From Rhodothermaeota bacterium MED-G12 (GTDB taxonomy: Bacteria; Bacteroidota; Rhodothermia; Balneolales; Balneolaceae): a stretch of 32,366 nucleotides of DNA. Where the stretch lies: contig NTKP01000015.1 of NCBI GenBank assembly GCA_002457365.1, forward strand, positions 1-32,366, written 5' to 3'. Every line of letters begins with the position of its first letter. Positions within the stretch are counted from its first letter, which is position 1. Of this stretch, positions 25,415 to 32,366 are shown in pieces. The notes beneath the pieces are model-generated. The model did not search any database, had not been told where the DNA came from, and saw only the letters and a program-made list of their open reading frames with translations. The translations under genes and the position numbers were made by a program.

Positions 25415-26086
25415 GTGAAATTCTGGAAATATCAAATTATTATTTGGATGAGTCTGGTTATTGTGGGTGGGTTCCTGATAAAGATCCCATTTATACCCAT
25501 CTTGGAGCAAACCGCCCGTAACCTATTTTTCCATGTGCCTATGTGGATGGCTATGTATGCCATGTTTCTCATAAGTCTGTTTCATAGTATAGCGTACCTA
25601 CGAAAAGCAGATTGGCTAGCCGATATTAAAGCGGAGGCAGCGGCTAAAACAGGGGTTATTTTTGGGGTTTGTGGACTTTTGACTGGTTCATTATGGGCTC
25701 GGTTCACCTGGGGAACCTGGTGGACTTTCGCCGAGCCCAAAATGAATTTGGCTGCACTGGCCTTGATGATTTATGTTGCTTACTTCATGCTGAGATCTGC
25801 ATTTGACGAACCCAAAAAAAGGGCGCGAATATCTGCCGTTTATAATATTTTTGCAGTAAGTACTATTCCATTTTTGTTGTACGTAGTTCCACGTCAATTG
25901 ATTAGCCTGCATCCAGGAGCGGATGGGAATCCAGCCTTTTCTGAAATTACTGCTGACGAACTAAGGTTTATCTTATACCCAGCCATGATAGGTTTCATCG
26001 CTTTATCGTATTGGGTATACGACATAACTTACCGAGCATATCGGGTCAGATATATTTCAGAACAATCACCTAAAAATCCAATATAA
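25415..26086 (+). CDS. ccmC: CcmC, haem handling protein of cytochrome c maturation
   Basis: This 223-aa membrane protein with about six transmembrane segments belongs to the haem-handling protein family. CcmC loads haem onto CcmE at the outer face of the inner membrane. The two external histidines expected to hold haem are His40 (FFHVPMW) and His166 (SLHPGAD). The tryptophan-rich segment WGTWWTFAEPKMN (99-112) corresponds to the WWD domain, although the usual Asp after WW is not present. The start is GTG 25415, because the nearby ATG 25407 is in another frame and closes after three codons. The gene heads a compact operon ccmC-ccmD-ccmE-ccmF. Confidence 0.93.
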   Translation: MKFWKYQIIIWMSLVIVGGFLIKIPFIPILEQTARNLFFHVPMWMAMYAMFLISLFHSIAYLRKADWLADIKAEAAAKTGVIFGVCGLLTGSLWARFTWGTWWTFAEPKMNLAALALMIYVAYFMLRSAFDEPKKRARISAVYNIFAVSTIPFLLYVVPRQLISLHPGADGNPAFSEITADELRFILYPAMIGFIALSYWVYDITYRAYRVRYISEQSPKNPI

Positions 26087-26089
26087 ACT

Positions 26090-26374
26090 ATGTACTTAAC
26101 TCAGCTAGTATTTTTAGTGACGAGTATGTTTCAAGACTCTATAGACGTTGCCCCCATGGATACGTTAAGCGAGGCATATTCAGATAAATGGATAGCTGCA
26201 GCTAATCAGGGGGAGGGATTCTTAGCGAGCTTTATGAGTTCAAACAACCTCATTTTTGTTGTATTAGGGGTTACCTTAATTATTTGGACGGTGCTGATCG
26301 TGTATCTTACTCGTGTAGATAAAAAAATCTCCTTGCTCGAAAACCAATTAAATCATTCATCAAATGAAGCCTAA
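26090..26374 (+). CDS. ccmD: CcmD-like small membrane protein
   Basis: This 94-aa protein has one strong membrane helix (about 52-74, NLIFVVLGVTLIIWTVLIVYL) followed by the charged end RVDKKISLLENQ. This is the arrangement of CcmD, which helps release holo-CcmE from CcmC. The region before the helix is longer than in classic CcmD (about 50 residues), as often seen in Bacteroidota. An internal ATG at 26126 could give a shorter form. It begins 3 bp after ccmC and overlaps ccmE by 11 bp. Confidence 0.8.
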   Translation: MYLTQLVFLVTSMFQDSIDVAPMDTLSEAYSDKWIAAANQGEGFLASFMSSNNLIFVVLGVTLIIWTVLIVYLTRVDKKISLLENQLNHSSNEA

Positions 26375-26777
26375 ATTAATTTTTGGAAGCATTGCAATCA
26401 TTGCCTTTACCTCATTGCTCCTGTACAATTTTGGGGAGAGTATCAGCACTTATACCGACTTTGAAAAAGCAGCTAAATTAAAAACTGCTCATGTACCAGG
26501 TACTTGGGAACCCGAAATGGAGTATGGGTTTTCAAGAGAAACGATGCAGTTCAGTTTCCACATGAAGGATGAGTCTGGAAAAGTAAAAAAAGTGGTATAT
26601 AGCCGGCCCAAACCTAATAACTTTGAGCAAGCAGATCGTCTAGTGGTAATTGGTGAGCTTAGGAATGACGTTTTCTATGCGGACGAGATGCTTATGAAAT
26701 GCCCTTCTAAATACAATGCTACCGATGTAGATAGTTATGGAACCCAACCCGTAGCAGCTGGGGTTCAAGGACGTTAA
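26364..26777 (+). CDS. ccmE: CcmE haem chaperone, CxxxY variant
   Basis: This 137-aa protein has one N-terminal membrane helix (about 5-22) and an OB-fold periplasmic domain. It contains VPGTWEP, a MQFSFHMKDESGKVKKVVYS strand pair and LVVIGELRNDVFYADEMLMKCPSKY. CcmE carries haem from CcmC to CcmF. The covalent haem site is HxxxY in most bacteria, but here it is Cys113-Pro-Ser-Lys-Tyr117, the CxxxY type known from archaea and Desulfovibrio. No His lies at the site, so the Cys is the likely haem anchor. The gene overlaps ccmD by 11 bp and is followed 2 bp later by ccmF. Confidence 0.92.
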   Translation: MKPKLIFGSIAIIAFTSLLLYNFGESISTYTDFEKAAKLKTAHVPGTWEPEMEYGFSRETMQFSFHMKDESGKVKKVVYSRPKPNNFEQADRLVVIGELRNDVFYADEMLMKCPSKYNATDVDSYGTQPVAAGVQGR

Positions 26778-26779
26778 TC

Positions 26780-29317
26780 ATGGAAGGAATTATTGGAAAG
26801 TGGTTAATAAGCGCCTCGTTTATTAGCTCGATCATTAGTTTGGTATTTTATGGAATTGCCTCCCGTGAGGACAAAGAAAAGATGATTCGATGGGGTCATT
26901 TATTTTTTAGCTTAAAGGGTCTTTTCCTTTTACTGGCGTCTGCCATGCTAGTGAAGTTGATATTCGAACATCAGTTTCAATACTACTATGTATTTAACTA
27001 TACTAGTATTGATTTAGCTCCAAAGTATTTGTGGTCAGCATTTTATGGTGGGCAAGAAGGAAGTTTCATGTTATGGATACTTTTTTCCTGTATTAGTGGA
27101 TTTATGTTGATTAAGTGGACTAGGGAGCCATACCGAGCTCCCGTCATGTTTTTTTTGACGTTGACCCAGGTTTTTTTGCTATCAATGATTGCTGGTTGGC
27201 ATTCAGATTTTCTGAGCTTAGGTGCTTCTCCGTTCCGTACCATTGCAGAAGAAATGCCCAATGCACCATTTATTCAGGCGAACCCAAATTTTATACCAGC
27301 AGATGGTTCTGGATTAAATGATCTACTAAAGAGTCCCTGGATGATGATCCATCCACCCGTGCTATTCATTGGTTTTGCCATGATGACCATTCCCTACTGT
27401 TTTGCGATGGCCGCTTTATGGAAAAGAAAATATAATGAGTGGGTAGGGCCGGCCTTATCATGGACATTAGGAGCGAATTTATCTTTGCTTACCGCCATAT
27501 TCTTGGGTGGGTATTGGGCCTACATTACACTTAGCTTTGGTGGATATTGGGCCTGGGATCCTGTTGAAAATGCCTCATTAGTACCGTGGTTATTTGGTAC
27601 TGCAGGCATTCACACAATGATTATCCAGCGAAAAAGCTCTATTGCGCAAAAATCATCGCTCTTGTTCGCAATACTGGCCTACATTGCAATTGTATATGAA
27701 ACTTTTTTAACACGTTCTGGGATATTGGCAGATTCTTCGGTTCACAGTTTTGTGGATTTAGGTTTATACAATCAACTCCTGGTATTCATGTTGGTCATAA
27801 CCATTGTTGGATTAGGTATGTTCTTCTATCGGTACAAAGAACTCCCAAGCCCCAACAAAGAACATGGTATATTGACTAGGGAATTCATGACGGTATCTGG
27901 GTCGATGGCGCTGTTCATTCTTGGTGCGGTGATCATTCTGGGTACTAGTTCTCCCATTATTGGACTGCTGTTTAATGAAAATCCTACCCCACCTGAAATA
28001 AGTTTTTACAACGATTGGAGTATGCCTATTGCTATCATCATGGCATTGATGACGGTTATTGGTCAAATGTTGTTTTGGCAAAAACACGATGCAGAATCCC
28101 TTTCATCTGCATTAATCCAACCTCTTTTAGTCACTTCGTTTGCAACTATTATCTCCATTATGGTATATGAGGTGCGTAATTTTTATTACATGATTTACTT
28201 GTTTGCAGGTTTCTTTGCAATCATTGGGAATCTGTGGGTGTTGTTCCGATTGGCAAAAAAACAACCCAAACTCATTGGTGGAGTGACCACTCATGTGGGC
28301 TTCGGACTATTGTTAGTGGGTATTTTATTTTCATCGGCCTATAACAGCCCACTACTCGATGAGCGGACTAGCAACTATAATGAACGTGTACTAAGTGGTG
28401 AAGTAGCCGATGAACAGGGATTCACGGTTTCGCAGACGGTCGAAATGTTAGAGCTTAAGCTCAACGAGCCCAAAGTGCTTAACAAACGCTATGAGGTTCT
28501 GTATAGTGGCTATACCATTGATAATCAAAATAGGCCTGGCCAACAAACCTATGCGCTCAGTTTTACCGATTTAAAAAGTGGTCGAAGTTTTGGTATGAAC
28601 CCAGAAGTTTATCCTATGCTAACTACTTCCACCCAAGATAATATTCAGTGGTCGGTTGATCCTGATGTTCGTACTGGGTGGCTAAATGATATTTATTTGT
28701 ACGTAGCTGGGAGTTCATACATTGAAAATGTTAATAACCGTAATGCCAAGGCAAATCAAATCCAACCAGTTGGTCTGAGTCAAGACTCTACTACGGCTTC
28801 CTTAGGAGCAAGTCTGGCAGGCCAAGGGGATTCTACTTCCTCTGATGAAGAAGCTCAAGTGATTAGTTTTACCAGAGGGCAGAGTAAAGAGCTAGGGCCG
28901 TTCTCATTTCAATTTAATGATTTCATTATGGTTGATTCAACTAATGTGCCAACCGGTAAAGGAGTAGGAGTCCGCGCACAACTCGATTTTGTTCACCTGC
29001 CTAGTAATACAAAGTATAGTTTGGAGCCTTTGTTTGCAGTATACAATGAAGATGGACAAAGTTTTACGGCGTCCTTCCCAGTAGAAATAGAAGCCTATAA
29101 CCTGTCCGTTCGGTTTACAAAATTAGATCCTGAAAGTGATAGTATCGAGCTCAGTATTATAGGGCTTCCAGAAGGATTAGAAGATGAATGGATACTTATT
29201 GTAGCAGAGAAAAAGCCATTGATATCTGTTGTCTGGGCTGGAACCTTTTTACTTATGATTGGTTTTAGTATTTCTATTTTGCGACATTGGGGAAGAGAAC
29301 GAAAAATGGCAGTATAA
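26780..29317 (+). CDS. ccmF: CcmF, cytochrome c haem lyase subunit
   Basis: This 845-aa polytopic protein of the CcmF/NrfE family joins haem to apocytochrome c at the periplasmic face. It has the GGQEGSFMLW segment (90-99), P-His1 in MMIHPPVLF (His191), the WWD domain GGYWAWDPVENASLVPW (254-270), and the second external His322 (SSVHSF). After about residue 495, a large soluble periplasmic domain (roughly 520-815) precedes a final helix. That domain is longer than in E. coli CcmF (about 650 aa in total). Partners ccmA, ccmB, ccmG and ccmH are not in the window. Confidence 0.94.
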   Translation: MEGIIGKWLISASFISSIISLVFYGIASREDKEKMIRWGHLFFSLKGLFLLLASAMLVKLIFEHQFQYYYVFNYTSIDLAPKYLWSAFYGGQEGSFMLWILFSCISGFMLIKWTREPYRAPVMFFLTLTQVFLLSMIAGWHSDFLSLGASPFRTIAEEMPNAPFIQANPNFIPADGSGLNDLLKSPWMMIHPPVLFIGFAMMTIPYCFAMAALWKRKYNEWVGPALSWTLGANLSLLTAIFLGGYWAYITLSFGGYWAWDPVENASLVPWLFGTAGIHTMIIQRKSSIAQKSSLLFAILAYIAIVYETFLTRSGILADSSVHSFVDLGLYNQLLVFMLVITIVGLGMFFYRYKELPSPNKEHGILTREFMTVSGSMALFILGAVIILGTSSPIIGLLFNENPTPPEISFYNDWSMPIAIIMALMTVIGQMLFWQKHDAESLSSALIQPLLVTSFATIISIMVYEVRNFYYMIYLFAGFFAIIGNLWVLFRLAKKQPKLIGGVTTHVGFGLLLVGILFSSAYNSPLLDERTSNYNERVLSGEVADEQGFTVSQTVEMLELKLNEPKVLNKRYEVLYSGYTIDNQNRPGQQTYALSFTDLKSGRSFGMNPEVYPMLTTSTQDNIQWSVDPDVRTGWLNDIYLYVAGSSYIENVNNRNAKANQIQPVGLSQDSTTASLGASLAGQGDSTSSDEEAQVISFTRGQSKELGPFSFQFNDFIMVDSTNVPTGKGVGVRAQLDFVHLPSNTKYSLEPLFAVYNEDGQSFTASFPVEIEAYNLSVRFTKLDPESDSIELSIIGLPEGLEDEWILIVAEKKPLISVVWAGTFLLMIGFSISILRHWGRERKMAV

Positions 29318-30241
29318 ATGAAATTTCTAATCAAGCAAAAAACGGGTTCAGGGGGTGCAGTAATTGTACTCGTTCTTTTGCTTGGTCTTTCGCCATTAGC
29401 ATTTGCCCAGACTCAAAATTTTGGGATGGATACGAGAAATAATCTCTCGTTACGCTCAAATGAGGTATCAAAAAATCCTTGGAATAATGCGGAGCTTTTT
29501 TTGCGGGAAAATAATGACATCAACCAGCAGAAAAATCCAGCAGCAGCTCTAAGGCGTTCGTTCCTGTTACCTGGGTGGGGTGAATATTATGCAAATTCAG
29601 AGCAATGGACTCGAGGGCAGTGGCATATGGCGCTTGACGTCTCACTCATTCTTTCGTATGTGGGTATTCGATATCGGGGATCCTTCTTAGAAGATGAATT
29701 GGTAACCTTTGCGCAGAGTAACGCAGGTATAGATTTAGCGAGTCGAGATAGGGAGGTGTACCTGGCTGTGTCAAATCATGACAACCTGGCTTTATACAAT
29801 GATTATCAGTTGAGAACACGCAATTGGAACAAACGTTTGGAGCAAATTCCAGAAAATGAATGGAATTGGGAATCTAGCTCGAGCCGAAGTCAATTTAACG
29901 ATATGCGCGAACGGGTTGATAAGAACAACAATCAGCTTCCAGCTTTGGTAACCTTAATGGTAGTTAATCGCGTTATAAGTGGTATTCATGCTTTTGGCTT
30001 GGTTAGAGATGCAAATAAAATGGGTTTTCAAGCACATTTGGGATTAGAACCGATAGAATCAGGTGCTAGTTTTTCCAGTATTCTAGGTTCAAATGCTACA
30101 GGCATGGGCACTATTGGATTATCTGAGCGGGCTAAGGCGGTGCATAGTAGCTGGTCATCCAATGTGGACAGACTTCCCATAGAGTACACAAAACAGCAGC
30201 AGGCGTTCTATTACACGGTGAATTTTAGGCTTAACTTTTAG
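29318..30241 (+). CDS. DUF5683-like envelope protein
   Basis: This 307-aa product has a signal peptide (about 10-31, AVIVLVLLLGLSPLAFAQ). A conserved-looking segment AALRRSFLLPGWGEYYANSEQWTRGQ is followed by a hydrophobic stretch near LDVSLILSYVGIRY, typical of DUF5683 proteins of the Bacteroidota. A second hydrophobic patch, LPALVTLMVVNRVISGIHAF, comes later. The C-terminus ends in a YYTVNFRLNF strand, consistent with an outer-membrane-associated protein. The start ATG directly follows the ccmF stop without a gap, so it belongs to the ccm operon. The function is unknown; a role in cytochrome maturation is suggested only by position. Confidence 0.7.
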   Translation: MKFLIKQKTGSGGAVIVLVLLLGLSPLAFAQTQNFGMDTRNNLSLRSNEVSKNPWNNAELFLRENNDINQQKNPAAALRRSFLLPGWGEYYANSEQWTRGQWHMALDVSLILSYVGIRYRGSFLEDELVTFAQSNAGIDLASRDREVYLAVSNHDNLALYNDYQLRTRNWNKRLEQIPENEWNWESSSSRSQFNDMRERVDKNNNQLPALVTLMVVNRVISGIHAFGLVRDANKMGFQAHLGLEPIESGASFSSILGSNATGMGTIGLSERAKAVHSSWSSNVDRLPIEYTKQQQAFYYTVNFRLNF

Positions 30242-30242
30242 A

Positions 30243-31028
30243 ATGTCCAGATATTTTTTGTCCATTGAGTTTGATGGAGCCTCTTATTCGGGTTGGCAAA
30301 TTCAGCCGGATGCCCCAACAGTGGAGGGAGCAATAGAAGAAGCGCTTGGGCTGCTTTTCCAGCAGCCGATGGATATCATAGGGCAGGGTAGAACGGATGC
30401 CGGAGTACATGCTAAGGCTCAAGTAGCACACATCGATATTAGCCCCGACGATTGGCATAGATTTCGGAAAACAACGACCAATAATCCAGAGGAAGATCGA
30501 TCTCTGCTGATTCACCGGTTAAATCGATTACTTGGACCTACCATCTACATTTCGACTATTCGTGAGGTAAAAGACGATGCGCATGCTCGATTCGATGCCA
30601 TATCTCGAAGTTATTCGTATCGTATTGTGAGTGAGCCTAGTCCATTGCGAACAAATCAATCTTGGAATGCAGGGGGGCATTGGAATGTAGAGGTACTTAA
30701 CGAATTAGCGGATCAGATAGTAGGGGAACATGACTTTGATTCCCTCTCGAAAACAAATCCTGATAATTATACCACCTTGTGTAAGATCGAAGAATCGCGA
30801 TGGATTATTGAAGGAGATGAGCTCTTCTATAAAGTCACTGCAAATCGCTTTTTGCGTAACATGGTTCGTAGATTAGTCGGGACTATGTGGTATATGCAGG
30901 ATGAGAATATAGTCACATCGAATACCATATCTTGGATTCATGATCGCAAAGATCATCAGATATATACGGCTCCTGCCCATGCTTTGTGTCTGGTAGGGGT
31001 GCAATATCCGTCTGAAATTTTTATTTAG
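30243..31028 (+). CDS. truA: tRNA pseudouridine synthase A
   Basis: This 261-aa enzyme makes pseudouridine at tRNA positions 38-40. The conserved GQGRTDAGVHA loop contains the nucleophile Asp52. RYFLSIEFDGASYSGWQIQP at the N-terminus and FLRNMVRRLVGTMW near 200-213 are typical TruA blocks. Length is normal. It starts one base after the DUF5683-like stop, so it is probably co-transcribed with the ccm operon. Confidence 0.95.
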   Translation: MSRYFLSIEFDGASYSGWQIQPDAPTVEGAIEEALGLLFQQPMDIIGQGRTDAGVHAKAQVAHIDISPDDWHRFRKTTTNNPEEDRSLLIHRLNRLLGPTIYISTIREVKDDAHARFDAISRSYSYRIVSEPSPLRTNQSWNAGGHWNVEVLNELADQIVGEHDFDSLSKTNPDNYTTLCKIEESRWIIEGDELFYKVTANRFLRNMVRRLVGTMWYMQDENIVTSNTISWIHDRKDHQIYTAPAHALCLVGVQYPSEIFI

Positions 31029-31073
31029 AATTCCTCTAAATAAGCTTGCGGGCAATTGGATTTCTCCTTAGTT

Positions 31074-31148
31074 TAGATTTAATCTATATAAAGATAAGTC
31101 TGGCATTAGTGAGCAAAGTATGCTCTATGCACACCTAGCTTTATATAG
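31074..31148. promoter_or_regulatory. Nested inverted repeats upstream of the FecA-like receptor gene
   Basis: Three nested symmetries lie in the 200-bp gap after truA. TAGATT-T-AATCTA at 31074-31086 is a near-perfect palindrome. CTATATAAAG (31084-31093) is the exact inverse of CTTTATATAG (31139-31148). Between these arms, GAGCA (31111-31115) and TGCTC (31121-31125) form a short hairpin. This could be an operator or a structured leader for the receptor gene. It does not match a Fur box or a known riboswitch that I recognise. Confidence 0.35.
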
Positions 31149-31228
31149 CCTTGTTCTATCAGAGATTAACTCCCATCGATCATACAACCCTGCACATGTT
31201 TTATTTGTTTAGCTCTTGTTGTGATTCT

Positions 31229-32366
31229 ATGAATCTAATTCACAAATCAAACAAGAAATTTCTAAAAGCAACCCTAACCACCATACTCATAATTGCATTA
31301 GCTGCGGTTTTTGGACAAGAACTCAGGGCCCAATTACCATTAAAAAGTTATAAAAGCACGTCTTTTCTTACTAAAGCTTCTCTAGATGACGCAGCAATAG
31401 TGGCTGATGCTGATACCCAGTCTGTACCGCCTATTCAGCGATTGGAATTAGATCGAATAACGGTTATTGCAAACCCCTCATGGCAGACTCAAACCCCGGG
31501 TGCCGCCACCTATCTTGGCCTTGCTCGACTGCAGCAATTCGATTACGCGAATGTGCATCGTGTATTGAGCCAAGTTGGAGGGGTGTATTTGCAGGAGGAA
31601 GATGGATTTGGATTACGTCCGAACGTCGGAATGAGGGGTACTGGGGTTTCAAGAAGTGCAAAAATTACCCTCATGGAAGATGGAATTTTGGCAGCCCCTG
31701 CACCATACAGTGCCCCTGCAGCCTATTACTTTCCAACGATGGCTCGAATGGAGGGGCTAGAGGTGAGGAAAGGTTCTTCCCAAATTAAATACGGACCATA
31801 TACTACGGGAGGGGCACTTAATTTACTTTCTGCGCGTATACCATTTGAGTGGAAGGGAGAAGCGAAACTAATGGCTGGAGGCTACGGTAGTCAAAAGTTT
31901 AGTTTAAAAATTGGGGACACTAGAGACCAATTTGGATATGTTTTCCAAGGTTTAATGCAATCTAACGACGGATTTAAAGAGCTGCCTAATGGCATGGAGA
32001 CGGGCTTTGACGTTCAAGACTATATTCTGAAATTGCGGTTTCAATCCGATTCATCGGCCCCACGGTTTCAACGATTAGAGGTGAAAGCCGGGTATTATGA
32101 CGAGCTATCAAACGAAACCTATCTCGGGTTAAGTTATCAGGATTTCCAGGATAATCCCTATTTGCGCTATGCTTCATCGGCCCTTGACCAGATGAATGCC
32201 GATCAGTACCAATTAAGTGTTAAATACTTTACCCAATGGGCTTCAGGTTGGAATGCAAGTTTGACTGCGTATCAACAAGAAGTTAATAGAAATTGGTATA
32301 AGTTAGATAAGGTCATGGGTGTAAGCATTGGATCCATTCTCACCTCACCAGATGCCTACTCAGCAG
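31229..32366 (+). CDS. FecA-like TonB-dependent receptor, N-terminal part (runs off the right edge)
   Basis: The frame from ATG 31229 is open for 379 codons to the window end. It starts with a signal peptide (KATLTTILIIALAAVFG...LRAQ). An in-frame ATG at 31196 would add 11 residues before it. The TonB plug follows: VHRVLSQVGGVYLQEEDGFG, LRPNVGMRGTG, LMEDGILAAPAPYSAPAAYYFP, then KYGPYTTGGALNLLS. This resembles FecA, the ferric-dicitrate receptor family. Barrel strands follow to the edge. The substrate is probably a ferric siderophore or citrate complex. No FecIR regulator pair is in the window. No TonB-box or N-terminal signalling domain is clearly recognised. Confidence 0.9.
   Translation, partial: MNLIHKSNKKFLKATLTTILIIALAAVFGQELRAQLPLKSYKSTSFLTKASLDDAAIVADADTQSVPPIQRLELDRITVIANPSWQTQTPGAATYLGLARLQQFDYANVHRVLSQVGGVYLQEEDGFGLRPNVGMRGTGVSRSAKITLMEDGILAAPAPYSAPAAYYFPTMARMEGLEVRKGSSQIKYGPYTTGGALNLLSARIPFEWKGEAKLMAGGYGSQKFSLKIGDTRDQFGYVFQGLMQSNDGFKELPNGMETGFDVQDYILKLRFQSDSSAPRFQRLEVKAGYYDELSNETYLGLSYQDFQDNPYLRYASSALDQMNADQYQLSVKYFTQWASGWNASLTAYQQEVNRNWYKLDKVMGVSIGSILTSPDAYSA

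Overview
The window looks like a chromosomal segment from a member of the Balneolota/Rhodothermota (Bacteroidota-like Gram-negatives). Evidence: two secreted proteins end in type IX secretion (T9SS) type A sorting domains of the YPNPFNPTT kind; there are two TonB-dependent receptors; candidate promoters fit the Bacteroidota TTTG / TAnnTTTG pattern; and classical Shine-Dalgarno sites are rare. No rRNA, tRNA, IS element, integrase or CRISPR array is visible. It reads as core genome with lineage-specific surface genes.

Left part (1-8969): the 5' part of an acyl-ACP thioesterase gene runs leftward off the edge. Divergent from it is a cobalamin riboswitch followed by a BtuB-like TonB receptor and a secreted beta-propeller (DUF5074/BtuG-like) carrying a T9SS sorting domain. 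A 467-bp AT-rich gap holds four same-oriented DnaA-box-like sites, three of them in a 10-bp tandem, just before a large adenosylcobalamin-dependent class II ribonucleotide reductase (nrdJ). Import of B12 and a B12-consuming enzyme of DNA precursor synthesis are therefore neighbours.

Middle part (9060-22011): a shared terminator separates nrdJ from a convergent T9SS-exported polysaccharide-deacetylase-like protein. Next is a two-subunit Na+/solute symporter (DUF4212 small subunit plus SSS large subunit). The minus strand then carries thioredoxin, a C-terminal processing protease (S41), hslU/hslV, an RNase E/G, murA, a stand-alone biotinyl carrier protein, a small winged-helix-like protein and a lipoprotein.

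Right part (22091-32366, plus strand): an ArsC/Spx-like protein, a DUF3108 protein, dUTPase and an MFS exporter come first. A cytochrome c maturation cluster ccmC-ccmD-ccmE-ccmF follows, in which CcmE has the rarer CxxxY haem-binding motif. It is tightly followed by a DUF5683-like protein and truA. The window ends inside a FecA-like TonB receptor gene preceded by nested inverted repeats.

The points most worth a second look are the riboswitch/BtuB/T9SS-propeller unit as a surface B12 capture system, the DnaA-box array in front of nrdJ, and the CxxxY-type CcmE cluster.
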